A stretch of 64,000 nt of DNA from assembly GCA_036389035.1 (NCBI GenBank), contig DASVQQ010000015.1, forward strand, positions 1 to 64,000. Direction: 5' to 3'. Positions 7,566-16,655 of the stretch are shown here, piece after piece. Source of the DNA: Jatrophihabitans sp. Its GTDB lineage: Bacteria > Actinomycetota > Actinomycetes > Mycobacteriales > Jatrophihabitantaceae. Both the position numbers and the translations under genes were made by a program. The first letter of the stretch is position 1. Every line of letters begins with the position of its first letter. The notes beneath the pieces are model-generated. The model was not told the DNA's origin. It was given only the letters and a program-made list of their open reading frames with translations, and searched no databases.

Positions 7566-8608
7566 ACACGATCGACGACCGGATCTCAGCCGCCCTGCAT
7601 GCGCAGGCGCACACGCTGACCGAAGACGACCTGTCACTGGCAAACCCTCCGGCCAGCCGTTGGCTGCAGCCCGAACGGCCACGCTGGACGGCGCCGTTGC
7701 TGGCCGCGGCGGTCGTGGGCGCCGTGGCGGTGGGCACCATCACCGCGGTGCAGGTGAGCCGCTCCAACTCTGCCCGTCCGGTCATCCCGCCGGCCGTGTC
7801 CGTGCTGCCCTCGTCCAGCGTGCCGCCGGCGCCGACCCCGACAGCCACCCAGCCGGCGCCGTCGCAGTCGGCTACTACCCAGCCCACCCCGTCGGCGACC
7901 TCGCCGGTCCCGTCGCACACCGCGACGTCAGCCGCGCCGTCCGCTACGGCGACCAGCCCGTCAGCGTCAGCCTCGGCGACGGCCACGCCGTCGCAGTTCC
8001 CGCCGCCCGTGTACGAGCGCTACCAGCCGCTGTGGCCGTTCGGCAGCCTGTGGGCCGCTGAGCAATGGCGGACCAAGGGAGGAGGCTCCCAGCCGTGGCA
8101 CCTCGATCCCGAGGAGACCGCGCTGAACTTCACCCGCTCCTACCTCGGGTTCACCGAACTCGACCAGGTGACCGCGACGTTCTTCGACGACCTGGGCGCG
8201 CACATCGGGATCGGCTACCGCGACCCGAACGGCGTCCAGCGCACGGCGGCCACCCTGCGCCTGGTCCAGTACGGCACCGCCAGCGACTCACCGTGGGTGG
8301 TGGTCGGCAGTGACGACACCACGCTGACGCTGGAGAAGCCGGCCTACGGCTCGAAGGTGAGCTCGCCGATGACCATCGGCGGCCACATCAGCGGCGTCGA
8401 TGAGAACATCGTGGTCTCGGTGCTGCGGATGACCAGCACCGGGAGCGACCGCACCGAACTGGCACGGGTGCCGGCGGGCGGTGACCGCGCCCCCTGGACG
8501 ACCGGGCCGGTTTCATTCACCCAACGTGGGGTGTTGACCATCGTGGCAAGCACCGGTGGACACCTGCAACAGGTAGAGCGGTTCGCTATCCACGGTGTTC
8601 GCGCCTGA
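7562..8608 (+). CDS. Single-pass membrane protein coupled to ECF sigma factor
   Basis: 348 residues: short cytosolic N-terminus with MNTIDDRISAALHAQAHTLT, one membrane helix (about 43-65, APLLAAAVVGAVAVGTITAV), a long Pro/Ser/Thr/Ala linker (about 68-145) and an extracytoplasmic beta-rich domain (about 148-348) containing a module like those of bacterial spore-germination or Gmad2-type proteins (EKPAYGSKVSSPMTIGGHIS). The topology and ATGA coupling to the sigma gene suggest an anti-sigma-like or signal-sensing role, but no zinc HxxxCxxC anti-sigma motif is present. Confidence 0.6.
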   Translation: MNTIDDRISAALHAQAHTLTEDDLSLANPPASRWLQPERPRWTAPLLAAAVVGAVAVGTITAVQVSRSNSARPVIPPAVSVLPSSSVPPAPTPTATQPAPSQSATTQPTPSATSPVPSHTATSAAPSATATSPSASASATATPSQFPPPVYERYQPLWPFGSLWAAEQWRTKGGGSQPWHLDPEETALNFTRSYLGFTELDQVTATFFDDLGAHIGIGYRDPNGVQRTAATLRLVQYGTASDSPWVVVGSDDTTLTLEKPAYGSKVSSPMTIGGHISGVDENIVVSVLRMTSTGSDRTELARVPAGGDRAPWTTGPVSFTQRGVLTIVASTGGHLQQVERFAIHGVRA

Positions 8609-8678
8609 TAGCGAGCCTGGTGAGAAAGTCCAGCGCTAGGTCAGCATTGCTTGGCGGCACTGCTGACCTGGCGCCGGA

Positions 8679-8751
8679 CCTTGTGAGCGGGAACCTTGTG
8701 TGCGGGAACCTTGTGTGCGGGAACCGGTGTGCGGGAACCGGTGTGCGGGAA
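8679..8751 (+). repeat. 14-15 bp intergenic tandem repeat (5 copies)
   Basis: Three 15-bp units of the type CCTTGTGTGCGGGAA (8679-8723), the first carrying GAGC in place of GTGC, then two 14-bp units CCGGTGTGCGGGAA (8724-8751), in the gap between convergent genes. Confidence 0.9.
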
Positions 8752-8767
8752 CCGTTCGCGGGGCCGG

Positions 8768-9640
8768 TCAGCGCGGCGCCCGGTGGGTGGCCAGCACCGC
8801 TTCGAGGTCACTGAGCTCGGCGCGCAGTTCCTCCGCGCGCTGCTGTGCCTGCAGCCGCGCGGTCTCGTTGATCTCGGCCACCGCTTCGGACAAGCCCGCC
8901 TGAGCGAGCAGCTCGGCGATCGCGGTCACCACGCCCGGAGCGATCGGGACGTTCTTGATGATCGTCCGGGCGCCGCGGCTGGCGCTCACCGACCAGGACG
9001 CACCGGTCGAGCTGATCGTCACGTTGACCGCCGGGGCGGCCGGAGCCTTGCGCCGCCGACCGGCTGCCGTGGTCGCGGCGCCAGCCGCCCTCGCCGGAGC
9101 GGCCGGTGGCGCTGAGCCTGCCGCCGCCGGAGCGGCCGTTGCCTGCGCTGCTTGAGGCGGCGCCGCCTGGGACGGCACCGCCTGGGACGGTGCTGCCTGT
9201 GAGGCTGCCGGAGCCGGCGCTGCCGAGGTGGGTGCGGGCCCCCCGGCGCGAGCCCGGCCACCGGCCGTCCCAGCCTGCGCCATCCCGGTCCGCGCAGTCC
9301 CGGCCCGCGCCGTCCCGGTCCGCGCAGTCCCGGCCCGCGCAGTCCCGGTCCGCGCCGTCCCGGTTCCGCCGGCCGAGCTGGCGCGGGCTTTGCCGATGCT
9401 CAGCTCGGCGGGGGCGAAGGCCAGCTCATCGGTGACGCCGTTGACCTTGACCCGCACCGTCAGAAAGTCGGCCCCGTCGACGGCCGGGTCGCCGATCCGC
9501 ACGACCGTGCCGGAGGCGCCGGCCTCGAACTGCGGCCCGGACAGCGCGACCCGGGGCCGCCGTCCCTCGCTGAGCTGGCCGCGCAGTCGCGCCACGTCCT
9601 CCTCGGTCAAGCCGGCGGCCTTCTTACGCCGTGGGGGCAT
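8768..9640 (-). CDS. DUF6319-like protein with Ala/Pro-rich linker
   Basis: 290 residues. The basic N-terminus MPPRRKKAAGLTEEDVARLR leads into a small beta domain (about 28-85; GTVVRIGDPAVDGADFLTVR) of a type I recall as DUF6319 from actinobacteria. The middle is a low-complexity tract with (GTARTGTARAG)n and poly-APSQA repeats (about 90-200). The C-terminus has a short conserved segment VNVTISSTGASWSVSASRGA and a helical end. Function unknown; the charged N-terminus could bind nucleic acid, which is speculation. Confidence 0.55.
   Translation of the reverse strand: MPPRRKKAAGLTEEDVARLRGQLSEGRRPRVALSGPQFEAGASGTVVRIGDPAVDGADFLTVRVKVNGVTDELAFAPAELSIGKARASSAGGTGTARTGTARAGTARTGTARAGTARTGMAQAGTAGGRARAGGPAPTSAAPAPAASQAAPSQAVPSQAAPPQAAQATAAPAAAGSAPPAAPARAAGAATTAAGRRRKAPAAPAVNVTISSTGASWSVSASRGARTIIKNVPIAPGVVTAIAELLAQAGLSEAVAEINETARLQAQQRAEELRAELSDLEAVLATHRAPR
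9284..9374 (-). repeat. 15-bp coding tandem repeat in the DUF6319-like gene
   Basis: About six in-frame copies of a unit related to CCCGGTCCGCGCAGT on the plus strand, encoding alternating GTART/GTARA on the minus strand. Confidence 0.85.
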
Positions 9641-9726
9641 CGGCTGTCCTCCTGCCTCGGCGCTCCGGTCAGCTCCGGTCAGCGCGGCTCAATGCGGTAA
9701 GCGTCGGGTTGACATCGCAAAGTCTG

Positions 9727-11430
9727 TCATTGCGTGCTGTCCGGTTGGCCCGTGAGGTCCCTTTCGGTGGCCGGAAGCGCCGGCAGGCTGTACAGGTCCA
9801 GCCGGCGCACCAGCTGATCGATCAGCAACGGATCCACGCCGCGCTCGGATCGGGCGGTGAGCAGTTCCTCCCGCGCGGCGCTGAGCATCTGTCGCAGCCC
9901 GATCAGGAAGTCAGCGCGATCGGAAGCCTTGCCGGTGCGCGAGGTGTGCTGGGAGTCGCTGCTCAGCTGGGCGTTGAGCCGCACCAGCAGATCGGTCGGA
10001 AAGGCGTTGAGCCGGTCCCAGACCTCGACCCCGAAGTCCCGCTCGTCCTGCAGGCGGTTGAGCGCCTCGGCTGCCGCGTGCGCGGCTCGCTCGGCCAGCA
10101 CCGCCTCGGCCTCGTCGTTGTCCCGGGCGCTGGGCCGGACGCCGAGCAGCTTCACCACGGTCGGCAGCGTCAGGCCCTGCAGCACCAGGGTCACCAGCAC
10201 CACCGAGAAGGCGATGAACAGGATCCGGTCCCGAGCCGGGAAGGGGGTGCCGTCGTCGGTCACGGTGGGAATGGCCAGGGCGAGCGCGACGGTGGCCACC
10301 CCGCGCATGCCGGCCCACCACACCACCACCGTCTCGCGCCAGCCGATCGGGACGTCGGTGTCGCGCTGGCGCTGCAACCGGCGGCTCGCGCTCCGGCCGC
10401 TGAGCGCGTCGTCGAGGGCCCCGGCCTGCAACCGTTGATAGAACCGTTTGGCCAGCAGCACCGAGGGCAGCAGGTAGAGCAGCCGCACCACCACTACCAC
10501 CCCGACGACGGCCACCGTCTCGCCCACCAGTGACGTCCAGCGCGCCCCGATCGCCTCGAACGCGGTCTGGAACTCCAGGCCCACCAGGCCGAAGGCGATG
10601 CCGGTCACCAGGGTCTGGGTCATCGACCAGAACGTGTCGGTGGTCAAGCGGCCGTGCGCGTCAGCGGCGTCGACCGGCCGTGACACCGAGTACAGCGTGT
10701 AGATCAGCACCGCCAGCACCCCGGAACCGTGCAGCTCCTCGGCCATCACGTAGGTCGCGGTCGGCGCCAGCACCGACAGCAGCACCTGCGGCCGCGGGTC
10801 GGCCGAGCCCAGCAGCGCGATCAGCCGGGTGAACCCCCAGCCGAAGCCGAAGCCGACCACCACGGCCAGCCCCGCCGCGAGCAGCAGCCTGGTCGCGGCC
10901 TGGCCCGGCGTGAGCGAGCCGCCGACCACCGCGGCGATGGCCACCTGGTAGAGCACCAGCGCGGCCACGTCGTTGAACAGGCCCTCGCCTTCGAGCATCG
11001 ACACCAGCCGCCGTGGCAGGTTCAGCTTGGCGGCGATCGCGGTGGCCGCGACCGGGTCCGGCGGTGACACCAGGGCGCCCAGCGCCACCGCTCCGGCCAG
11101 CGAGATCCCGGGCACCACCGCGGAGGCGACGTAGGCCACCGCGGCGGTGGTCACCATGACCAGGGCCACCGCCAGCAGCAGGATCGGCCGGGCGTTGGCG
11201 GCCCAGAACCGCCATGATGTCTTGCGGGCAGCGGCGTAGAGCAGCGGTGGCAGCACCAACGGCAGGATCAGGTCCGGGTCGACGTACACCTGCGGCACCT
11301 GCGGAATCGCGGCCAGCACGATTCCGAAGAGGGTGACCAGCACCGGCCAGGGCACGTTGATCTTCGTCGAGAGCGGTATGAACACCGCGGTCGCAAACAG
11401 GACGGCGGCAATCAATGCGAGCTGGTCCAC
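9727..11430 (-). CDS. CPA1-type Na+/H+ antiporter
   Basis: The start is GTG 11430, with GGAGGTGA 3-5 nt upstream; the frame is open back to 11598 but that part is not protein-like. 567 residues. About 12 membrane helices in residues 1-400 include the CPA1 ion-site segment ALGALVSPPDPVAATAIA (the PD pair) and LEGEGLFNDVAALVLYQVA (conserved ND). The C-terminal 150 residues are cytosolic and helical with a regulatory character (LNRLQDERDFGVEVWDRLNA). Predicted role is pH and Na+ homeostasis at the plasma membrane. Confidence 0.92.
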   Translation of the reverse strand: MDQLALIAAVLFATAVFIPLSTKINVPWPVLVTLFGIVLAAIPQVPQVYVDPDLILPLVLPPLLYAAARKTSWRFWAANARPILLLAVALVMVTTAAVAYVASAVVPGISLAGAVALGALVSPPDPVAATAIAAKLNLPRRLVSMLEGEGLFNDVAALVLYQVAIAAVVGGSLTPGQAATRLLLAAGLAVVVGFGFGWGFTRLIALLGSADPRPQVLLSVLAPTATYVMAEELHGSGVLAVLIYTLYSVSRPVDAADAHGRLTTDTFWSMTQTLVTGIAFGLVGLEFQTAFEAIGARWTSLVGETVAVVGVVVVVRLLYLLPSVLLAKRFYQRLQAGALDDALSGRSASRRLQRQRDTDVPIGWRETVVVWWAGMRGVATVALALAIPTVTDDGTPFPARDRILFIAFSVVLVTLVLQGLTLPTVVKLLGVRPSARDNDEAEAVLAERAAHAAAEALNRLQDERDFGVEVWDRLNAFPTDLLVRLNAQLSSDSQHTSRTGKASDRADFLIGLRQMLSAAREELLTARSERGVDPLLIDQLVRRLDLYSLPALPATERDLTGQPDSTQ

Positions 11431-11515
11431 GCCATCACCTCCGTCCAGGACCACAAACTTACCGGTCGGCGCGAGGTGGCTCAGCCTTCGAGCAAGCCGC
11501 TTGATCGCCAGGGCG

Positions 11516-13396
11516 TCATTCCGGGCGGAGCACCGTCCGCAATCTGTCGAGGACGGCGATGTCCTCGATGGTGGACGGGACCACCGGTTCGCCACCATCG
11601 GCGAGCTGGCGCATCGTCGCGCGCAGGATCTTTCCCGACCGGGTCTTGGGCAGGCCGGCGACGACGTCGACCCGTGACAGTGATGCTATCGGTCCGACCA
11701 CCTCACGCACCCGGGCGCTGAGTTCGGCGGCGAGCTGCTCGGGCGAGCCGGACCAGCCGCTCTTGGTGACCACCAGGGCGCGTGGCACCTGGCCCTTCAA
11801 GGCGTCCTCGACGCCGATCACCGCGCACTCGGCGACGGCGGGATGCTCGGCCAGCGCCGCCTCCAGCTGGCCGGAGGAGAGCCGGTGGCCGGCCACGTTC
11901 ATCACGTCATCGGTGCGCCCGAGCACGAACAGGTAGCCGTCGGAGTCGAGGTAACCGCCGTCACCGGTCAGGTAGTAACCCTCGAACGCGGACAGGTAGG
12001 ACTCGAGGTAGCGCTGGTCATCGCCCCAGACCTGCTGGCTGACGCCCGGTGGCAGTGGCAGCTTCAGGCAGATCGCGCCCTCCTCGCCGGCGCCCAGTTG
12101 CCGGCGGTCCGCCCCGAGGATCCGCACGTCGTAGCCCGGCACCGGCACCGTCGGCGAGCCGGGCTTGATCGGCATCGGCTCGAGCCCACGCAGGTTGGCC
12201 GCGATCGGCCAGCCGGTCTCGGTCTGCCACCAGTGGTCCACCACCGCGATGCCCAGCCGGGCGCTGGCCCATTCGTAGGTCGCCGGGTCCAGCCGCTCAC
12301 CGGCCAGGAACAGCGTCCGCAACGAGCTGAGGTCATATCCCGCGGTCAGCTCGCCGTCCGGGTCCTCGCGCTTGACCGCGCGAATGGCGGTCGGTGAGGT
12401 GAACAGCGCCTTGACCCGGTAGTCGGCGACCAGCCGCCAGAACGCCCCGGCGTCCGGGGTGCCGACTGGCTTGCCCTCGTAGAGCACGGTCGTGGCACCG
12501 GTGAGCAGCGGGGCGTACACGATGTAGGAATGCCCGACCACCCAGCCGACGTCGCTGGCGGTCAGCATCACCTCGCCCGGGCCGACGTCGTAGATGTTGG
12601 CCATCGACCACCGCAACGCCACGGCATGCCCGCCGTTGTCCCGGACGATGCCCTTGGGCCGGCCGGTCGTTCCGGAGGTGTAGAGAATGTAGAGCGGGTC
12701 GGTGGCCTTCAGCTCGACGCATTCGGCCGGGGCGATCAGCTGGGACCTCATCAGCTCCCGCCAGTCCAGGTCGCGCTCGGTCATGCTGGCCTGCAGCTGC
12801 GGACGCTGCAGGATGAGGCAGCTCTCCGGCTGGTGGCTGGAAAGTTCCAGGGCCCGGTCGAGCAGCGGCTTGTACTCGACCAGCCGGCTCGGTTCGATGC
12901 CGCAGGACGCCGAGACGATCACCTTGGGCCGGGCGTCGTCGATGCGGGCGGACAGCTCGTTGGCGGCGAAGCCGCCGAAGACCACCGAGTGCACCGCGCC
13001 GATCCGGGCGCAGCCCAGCATCGCGATCACCGCTTCGGGGACCATCGGCAGGTAGATCAGCACCCGGTCGCCCTGGTCGACGCCGAGCGCGCGCAGCACC
13101 CCGGCGAACTTTGCGCTCAGCTCGGTGAGCTCGGTGTAGCTGAACTCCTTTAGCGTGTCGGTGACCGGCGAGTCATAGACCAGGGCCGGCTGCTCGCCCC
13201 GGCCGGCCACCACGTGCCGGTCCAGGGCGTTGTAGCAGGTGTTGAGGGTGGCGTCGGGAAACCACCGGGAGAACGGGGCGCCCGTCGGGTCCAGCACCAC
13301 CGAGGGCTTGTGGATCCAGTTGATCGCGGTGGCCGCCTGCGCCCAGAACCGGTCAGGGTCCTCCAGGCTCAGCCGGTAGTCCTGCGCGTAGCTCAT
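11516..13396 (-). CDS. prpE: Propionyl-CoA synthetase / acyl-CoA synthetase (AMP-forming)
   Basis: 626 residues, the usual PrpE length. An N-terminal acetyl-CoA-synthetase-like domain is followed by the AMP-binding P-loop YTSGTTGRPKG, VDHWWQTETGWPI (A5 motif) and YLTGDGGYLDSDGYLFVLGR (A7-A8). The catalytic Lys lies in LPKTRSGKILRATMRQL near residue 590. Activates propionate, and probably acetate, to the CoA thioester. The WWQTETGWPI form with this length favours propionyl- over acetyl-CoA synthetase; specificity is inferred from similarity only. It faces the antiporter gene 85 bp downstream. Confidence 0.88.
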   Translation of the reverse strand: MSYAQDYRLSLEDPDRFWAQAATAINWIHKPSVVLDPTGAPFSRWFPDATLNTCYNALDRHVVAGRGEQPALVYDSPVTDTLKEFSYTELTELSAKFAGVLRALGVDQGDRVLIYLPMVPEAVIAMLGCARIGAVHSVVFGGFAANELSARIDDARPKVIVSASCGIEPSRLVEYKPLLDRALELSSHQPESCLILQRPQLQASMTERDLDWRELMRSQLIAPAECVELKATDPLYILYTSGTTGRPKGIVRDNGGHAVALRWSMANIYDVGPGEVMLTASDVGWVVGHSYIVYAPLLTGATTVLYEGKPVGTPDAGAFWRLVADYRVKALFTSPTAIRAVKREDPDGELTAGYDLSSLRTLFLAGERLDPATYEWASARLGIAVVDHWWQTETGWPIAANLRGLEPMPIKPGSPTVPVPGYDVRILGADRRQLGAGEEGAICLKLPLPPGVSQQVWGDDQRYLESYLSAFEGYYLTGDGGYLDSDGYLFVLGRTDDVMNVAGHRLSSGQLEAALAEHPAVAECAVIGVEDALKGQVPRALVVTKSGWSGSPEQLAAELSARVREVVGPIASLSRVDVVAGLPKTRSGKILRATMRQLADGGEPVVPSTIEDIAVLDRLRTVLRPE

Positions 13397-13552
13397 GTAG
13401 CGGATAGTGCCGTACCCGTTGCGTGATCGCCACGGCTGCGGATGGTGGGACTCAGAAGGCGACGGCGATGCCGATGATCACTACGTGGGCGTTGCCGCCC
13501 CAGGTCAGCGCCGCGGCCGGACGACGCTCTGCCGATCCCTACACTCGAGGCC

Positions 13553-14002
13553 ATGCCGTCCGAGCTTTCACCGCGGCTGGCAGCTGTCGTGGATGCCCTG
13601 CCGCTCACCCCACAGTCGCGCGTGTTGGAGATCGGATGTGGGTCCGGCGCCGCCGCGCGTGCCATCGCACGCCGGCTGGACAGCGGTCACATCCTCGCGA
13701 TCGACCGATCTGCCAAGGCAGTGGCACAGGCGCGCGCCGGCTCGGTGAGCGAGATCGCCTCTGGACGCATGACTGTCCGCCACAGTGCTGTGGAGTCATT
13801 CGTTCTGGAACCCGAGGACCTTCCTTTCGACATCGTCTTCGCCGTGCGGGTAGGTGCGCTCGACGGCCGCCATCCCGCCGCGGGCCGGCAAGCGATGTCG
13901 CGCATCAGAACCGCGCTCGCGCCAGGTGGCCGGGTGTTCATCGACAGCGGCCGGACGTTTCACGAGCTGGACGTCACAGATCGTGAGTGGTCGGTCCGCT
14001 AG
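13553..14002 (+). CDS. Class I SAM-dependent methyltransferase, short form
   Basis: 149 residues. Motif I is RVLEIGCGSGAAARAIA, motif II HILAIDRSAKAVAQA, and motif IV lies in LPFDIVFAVRVGALDG. The C-terminal half of the usual Rossmann methyltransferase is abbreviated, ending soon after GGRVFIDSG. Substrate unknown; small-molecule type. Confidence 0.8.
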   Translation: MPSELSPRLAAVVDALPLTPQSRVLEIGCGSGAAARAIARRLDSGHILAIDRSAKAVAQARAGSVSEIASGRMTVRHSAVESFVLEPEDLPFDIVFAVRVGALDGRHPAAGRQAMSRIRTALAPGGRVFIDSGRTFHELDVTDREWSVR

Positions 14003-14072
14003 CAAGCCAGCGCAGTAGCCTCGGTCAGCGACGCATCGACAGCAGGAGTTTGCCGGGGAGGGGAGTCATCAG

Positions 14073-14414
14073 ATGCAGCGGTACCTGATTTCGTTCGACG
14101 ACGGCTCGATGGACCACATCCCGGACGAGGACTTGCCTGAGGTGGGTGAGAGGACGCGCGCAGTGGTCCAGGAAGCCAAGGACGCAGGAGTCTGGATCTT
14201 CGGCGCCGGCGTTGAGCGCCAGAGGGCGACCATCGTGGCCATCGACGGAACAGCCACGGACGGCCCCGACCCGAGGACGAAGGCGGGCATCGGCGGGTTT
14301 TCGATCATCGAGGTGCCCTCTCGTGAGGAGGCGCTGCAATGGGCTGCTCGACTCGCCAGCAGCTGCCGTTGCGCGCAGGAGGTCCGGGAGATCGGGTACG
14401 ACCCGGAATCCTGA
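14073..14414 (+). CDS. YCII-related domain protein
   Basis: 113 residues from ATG 14073, with GGGGAGGGGAG just upstream. The ferredoxin-like YCII/DGPF fold is recognised from MQRYLISFDDGSMDHIP, then VGERTRAVVQEAKDAGVWIF, GAGVERQRATIVAIDG and the closing GGFSIIEVPSREEALQWA. These proteins sit in many small-molecule pathways and their reaction is generally unknown. It stands alone. Confidence 0.8.
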   Translation: MQRYLISFDDGSMDHIPDEDLPEVGERTRAVVQEAKDAGVWIFGAGVERQRATIVAIDGTATDGPDPRTKAGIGGFSIIEVPSREEALQWAARLASSCRCAQEVREIGYDPES

Positions 14415-14470
14415 GAGCGGGCCGAGTGGCGGCGCCTACGCGGATTACCGATGACTGCGGCGAAGCCGTT

Positions 14471-14500
14471 GCACATCGCGGCACATCGCGGCACATCGCG
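14471..14500 (+). repeat. 10-bp triple tandem repeat
   Basis: Three exact copies of GCACATCGCG at 14471-14480, 14481-14490 and 14491-14500, between the YCII gene and the HNH remnant. Confidence 0.9.
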
Positions 14501-14510
14501 GCTCGCCTGG

Positions 14511-14580
14511 CTAGGTCATTCTCGGCTGAGTGGCGGTGATAACTGCAGGCCAGCGTGAGGTTGTCGAGGTCGGTGGCCCT
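14511..14580 (-). pseudogene. Remnant of a second HNH endonuclease 3' end
   Basis: Just beyond the stop of the full-length HNH gene, a different minus-strand frame encodes ATDLDNLTLACSYHRHSAEN. This closely mirrors PTDLDNLTLLCGYHHREFD in the intact gene. The nucleotide match is strongest over GACCTCGACAACCTCAC. It looks like the leftover of a tandem or replaced DUF222-HNH copy. Confidence 0.55.
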
Positions 14581-14582
14581 GG

Positions 14583-15881
14583 CTATTGCCTGGTGATGCG
14601 GTGGTTGCGTCTGGGTGTTCGGGTGGGGTCGATCCAGGCTGGTGGGATCCAGTGGGGTTGGCCGTCGGTGAGTTGGCAGGTCCAGCCGGCGCGGTCGAAC
14701 TCGCGGTGGTGGTAGCCGCAGAGCAGGGTGAGGTTGTCGAGGTCGGTTGGGCCGCCGTCGGCCCAGGCGGTGATGTGGTGGCGCTGGCACCATTCGGGTG
14801 GCTTGTCGCATCCGGGGAAGGTGCAGCCGCCGTCCCTGGCGATCAGGGCCAGGGTCTGGCCGCGGGTGGCGATGCGTTTGGTGCGCCGGTGGGCCAGCAC
14901 CGCGCCGGTGGAGTCGGTCAGCAGCAGGTTGATCGCGGCTTCATCGGCCAGTGCGAGTGCCTGGCTCACGCCCAGCTGTTGGCCGAAGCTTGTCTGTGCG
15001 AGTCCTTGGCGGCTGGCGAGTTGGTCGGCGGTCAGGGTGATGATGACCTGCGCCGGCGCGCCGGACTCGGGCAGCTCATTGCGCCGAACGACGACGCCGG
15101 CCAGGTCCTGCAGGGCGTCGTGCATCCGCTGGGGCTGGCTGCGCGGGTCAGGGCCGGCCTCACCGGTAGGCTGCGGCGCCGAGCGCGGGGTGAGGGTGGC
15201 TAGCAGCAGCGCGCCGCAGCGTGCCGTCAGCCGCCCGCGGGCGGTGTAGCTGCCGTCGCTCTCGGGATGCAGGGTGAACCCGCGGCGGCGGCGCTGCTCC
15301 GCCTCGGAGGCCAGGGTGCCGTCGGGGTGGAGATGGGCCAGGATTCGCCTGCCCACCGCGGCCACTTCGCGGGGTCGCAGGGTGGTCGCCGCTTCGACGA
15401 GGTGCTTCTCGGCCAGTGACTGGTCTTCGGCGCTGACCGTGCTCGGCAGGTCGCTCAGGGCGGCGAGGACGGTCGTGGTGTGCTCGGTCGAGATCGAGCC
15501 GTCGGCCTGGGCGGCGGCCAGCGCCGGACGCAGCGCGGGCTGCGGCTGACCGGTCGGGGTGTGGCGCGGGCCGCAGGCGCGGGCGGCTCGAACCCGGTCT
15601 TTCGCCTCGTGCGGTGACAGCCGCAGCAACCCCTGCAGCACAGCCGACGTGCTGGCCATCACCAACTGACCGGCCAGCCCGCGCCGGTCCAGCTCGCCGA
15701 CCAACGCGTGGTCAACGACCGCCAACCGCCGCCGCAACACCTCCAGCTCGCGCAGCTCGGACAGCACGTCGGCATCAGACAGCCGGATCAGCCAGTTAGC
15801 GATCGAGTCGAGATATGCCTGCGCAGCACTAGCCAAGTCGGCCAAGCCGGCCGAGACGCCTCCGTTGTGCAGCGGTTCCAT
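14583..15881 (-). CDS. DUF222/HNH endonuclease (13E12 repeat family)
   Basis: 432 residues. An N-terminal helical DUF222 domain (about 30-300) is followed by a C-terminal HNH nuclease domain (about 335-405) with CTFPGCDKPPEWCQRHHITA (Cys pair and catalytic His) and DLDNLTLLCGYHHREFD (Asn and second Cys/His). These genes are multicopy in many actinobacteria and often recombine with each other. Their role is uncertain; a homing or mobile-DNA link is usual. The remnant immediately downstream fits that history. Confidence 0.9.
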   Translation of the reverse strand: MEPLHNGGVSAGLADLASAAQAYLDSIANWLIRLSDADVLSELRELEVLRRRLAVVDHALVGELDRRGLAGQLVMASTSAVLQGLLRLSPHEAKDRVRAARACGPRHTPTGQPQPALRPALAAAQADGSISTEHTTTVLAALSDLPSTVSAEDQSLAEKHLVEAATTLRPREVAAVGRRILAHLHPDGTLASEAEQRRRRGFTLHPESDGSYTARGRLTARCGALLLATLTPRSAPQPTGEAGPDPRSQPQRMHDALQDLAGVVVRRNELPESGAPAQVIITLTADQLASRQGLAQTSFGQQLGVSQALALADEAAINLLLTDSTGAVLAHRRTKRIATRGQTLALIARDGGCTFPGCDKPPEWCQRHHITAWADGGPTDLDNLTLLCGYHHREFDRAGWTCQLTDGQPHWIPPAWIDPTRTPRRNHRITRQ

Positions 15882-16071
15882 ACATCAGACACTAGGCCCG
15901 GGGTACGACAGAACCAGCTCAGTGACAGCACTTATCCACAGGCTGGGCGAATCGAAAAGTACCTGCTGACGTCCGCAATCCCGGGCCACCGTCACGGACG
16001 AGAACCAGCAGTCGGAGTACTCGTGTCGGTAAGGCGGGGACAGGATCGACGGGCGACGTGGAACTCCCGTC

Positions 16072-16608
16072 TCACCCCGCGCCGACAACGGCGAACGCCG
16101 GCGGGTAGACGACCCAGCCACGCGCTCGCCCATCATAGGCAGAAAGGGGAAACACCATCCCCGCCTCCGGCGCCGACCAGTCCGGAAGGTGGATCTGGAT
16201 GCCGAACGGGCGGCAGTCGCGAAAGCCGAACCTCGGGTAGTACCGCGGGCTGCCTTCGAGGACCACCAGCTGCTCACCCAGCCGCTCAGCCGCGGCAAGA
16301 CCTGCCGGCACCAGTGCTGAACCGATGCCACGACCCTGCAGCGCCGGCGCCACCGCCAGCGGCGACAGGGTCAACACCGGGTGCCGCGAGCCGGAATCGG
16401 AGACCAGCTCGGCGCGGCTCAACATCACGAAGCCGGCGACCTCATCATCGACCCGCGCGACCAGCGCGAGCGACGGCAGGTACCCCGGTGACGCCCGGAT
16501 CAGCTCCACCAGGTCCACGACGCTCGGCTCATCCGCAAAGGCGGCGCCCACCACCGCGCGGACGGCCGCGTGATCCGCCGGGCGCTCAGGTTCGATGACC
16601 ATGCTCAC
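16072..16608 (-). CDS. GNAT N-acetyltransferase
   Basis: 178 residues (second Met at 16602 also possible). Acetyl-CoA site LAVAPALQGRGIGSALVPAG (Q/RxxGxG/A) and downstream VVLEGSPRYYPRFGFRDCRP, the pattern of YhbS-like small GNAT enzymes with the YYxRFGF signature. Substrate unknown. Confidence 0.88.
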   Translation of the reverse strand: MSMVIEPERPADHAAVRAVVGAAFADEPSVVDLVELIRASPGYLPSLALVARVDDEVAGFVMLSRAELVSDSGSRHPVLTLSPLAVAPALQGRGIGSALVPAGLAAAERLGEQLVVLEGSPRYYPRFGFRDCRPFGIQIHLPDWSAPEAGMVFPLSAYDGRARGWVVYPPAFAVVGAG

Positions 16609-16655
16609 CGGTGCATTCTCACCCCGAGGGCCGGCCCCGGCGAGCGAATAACAGC

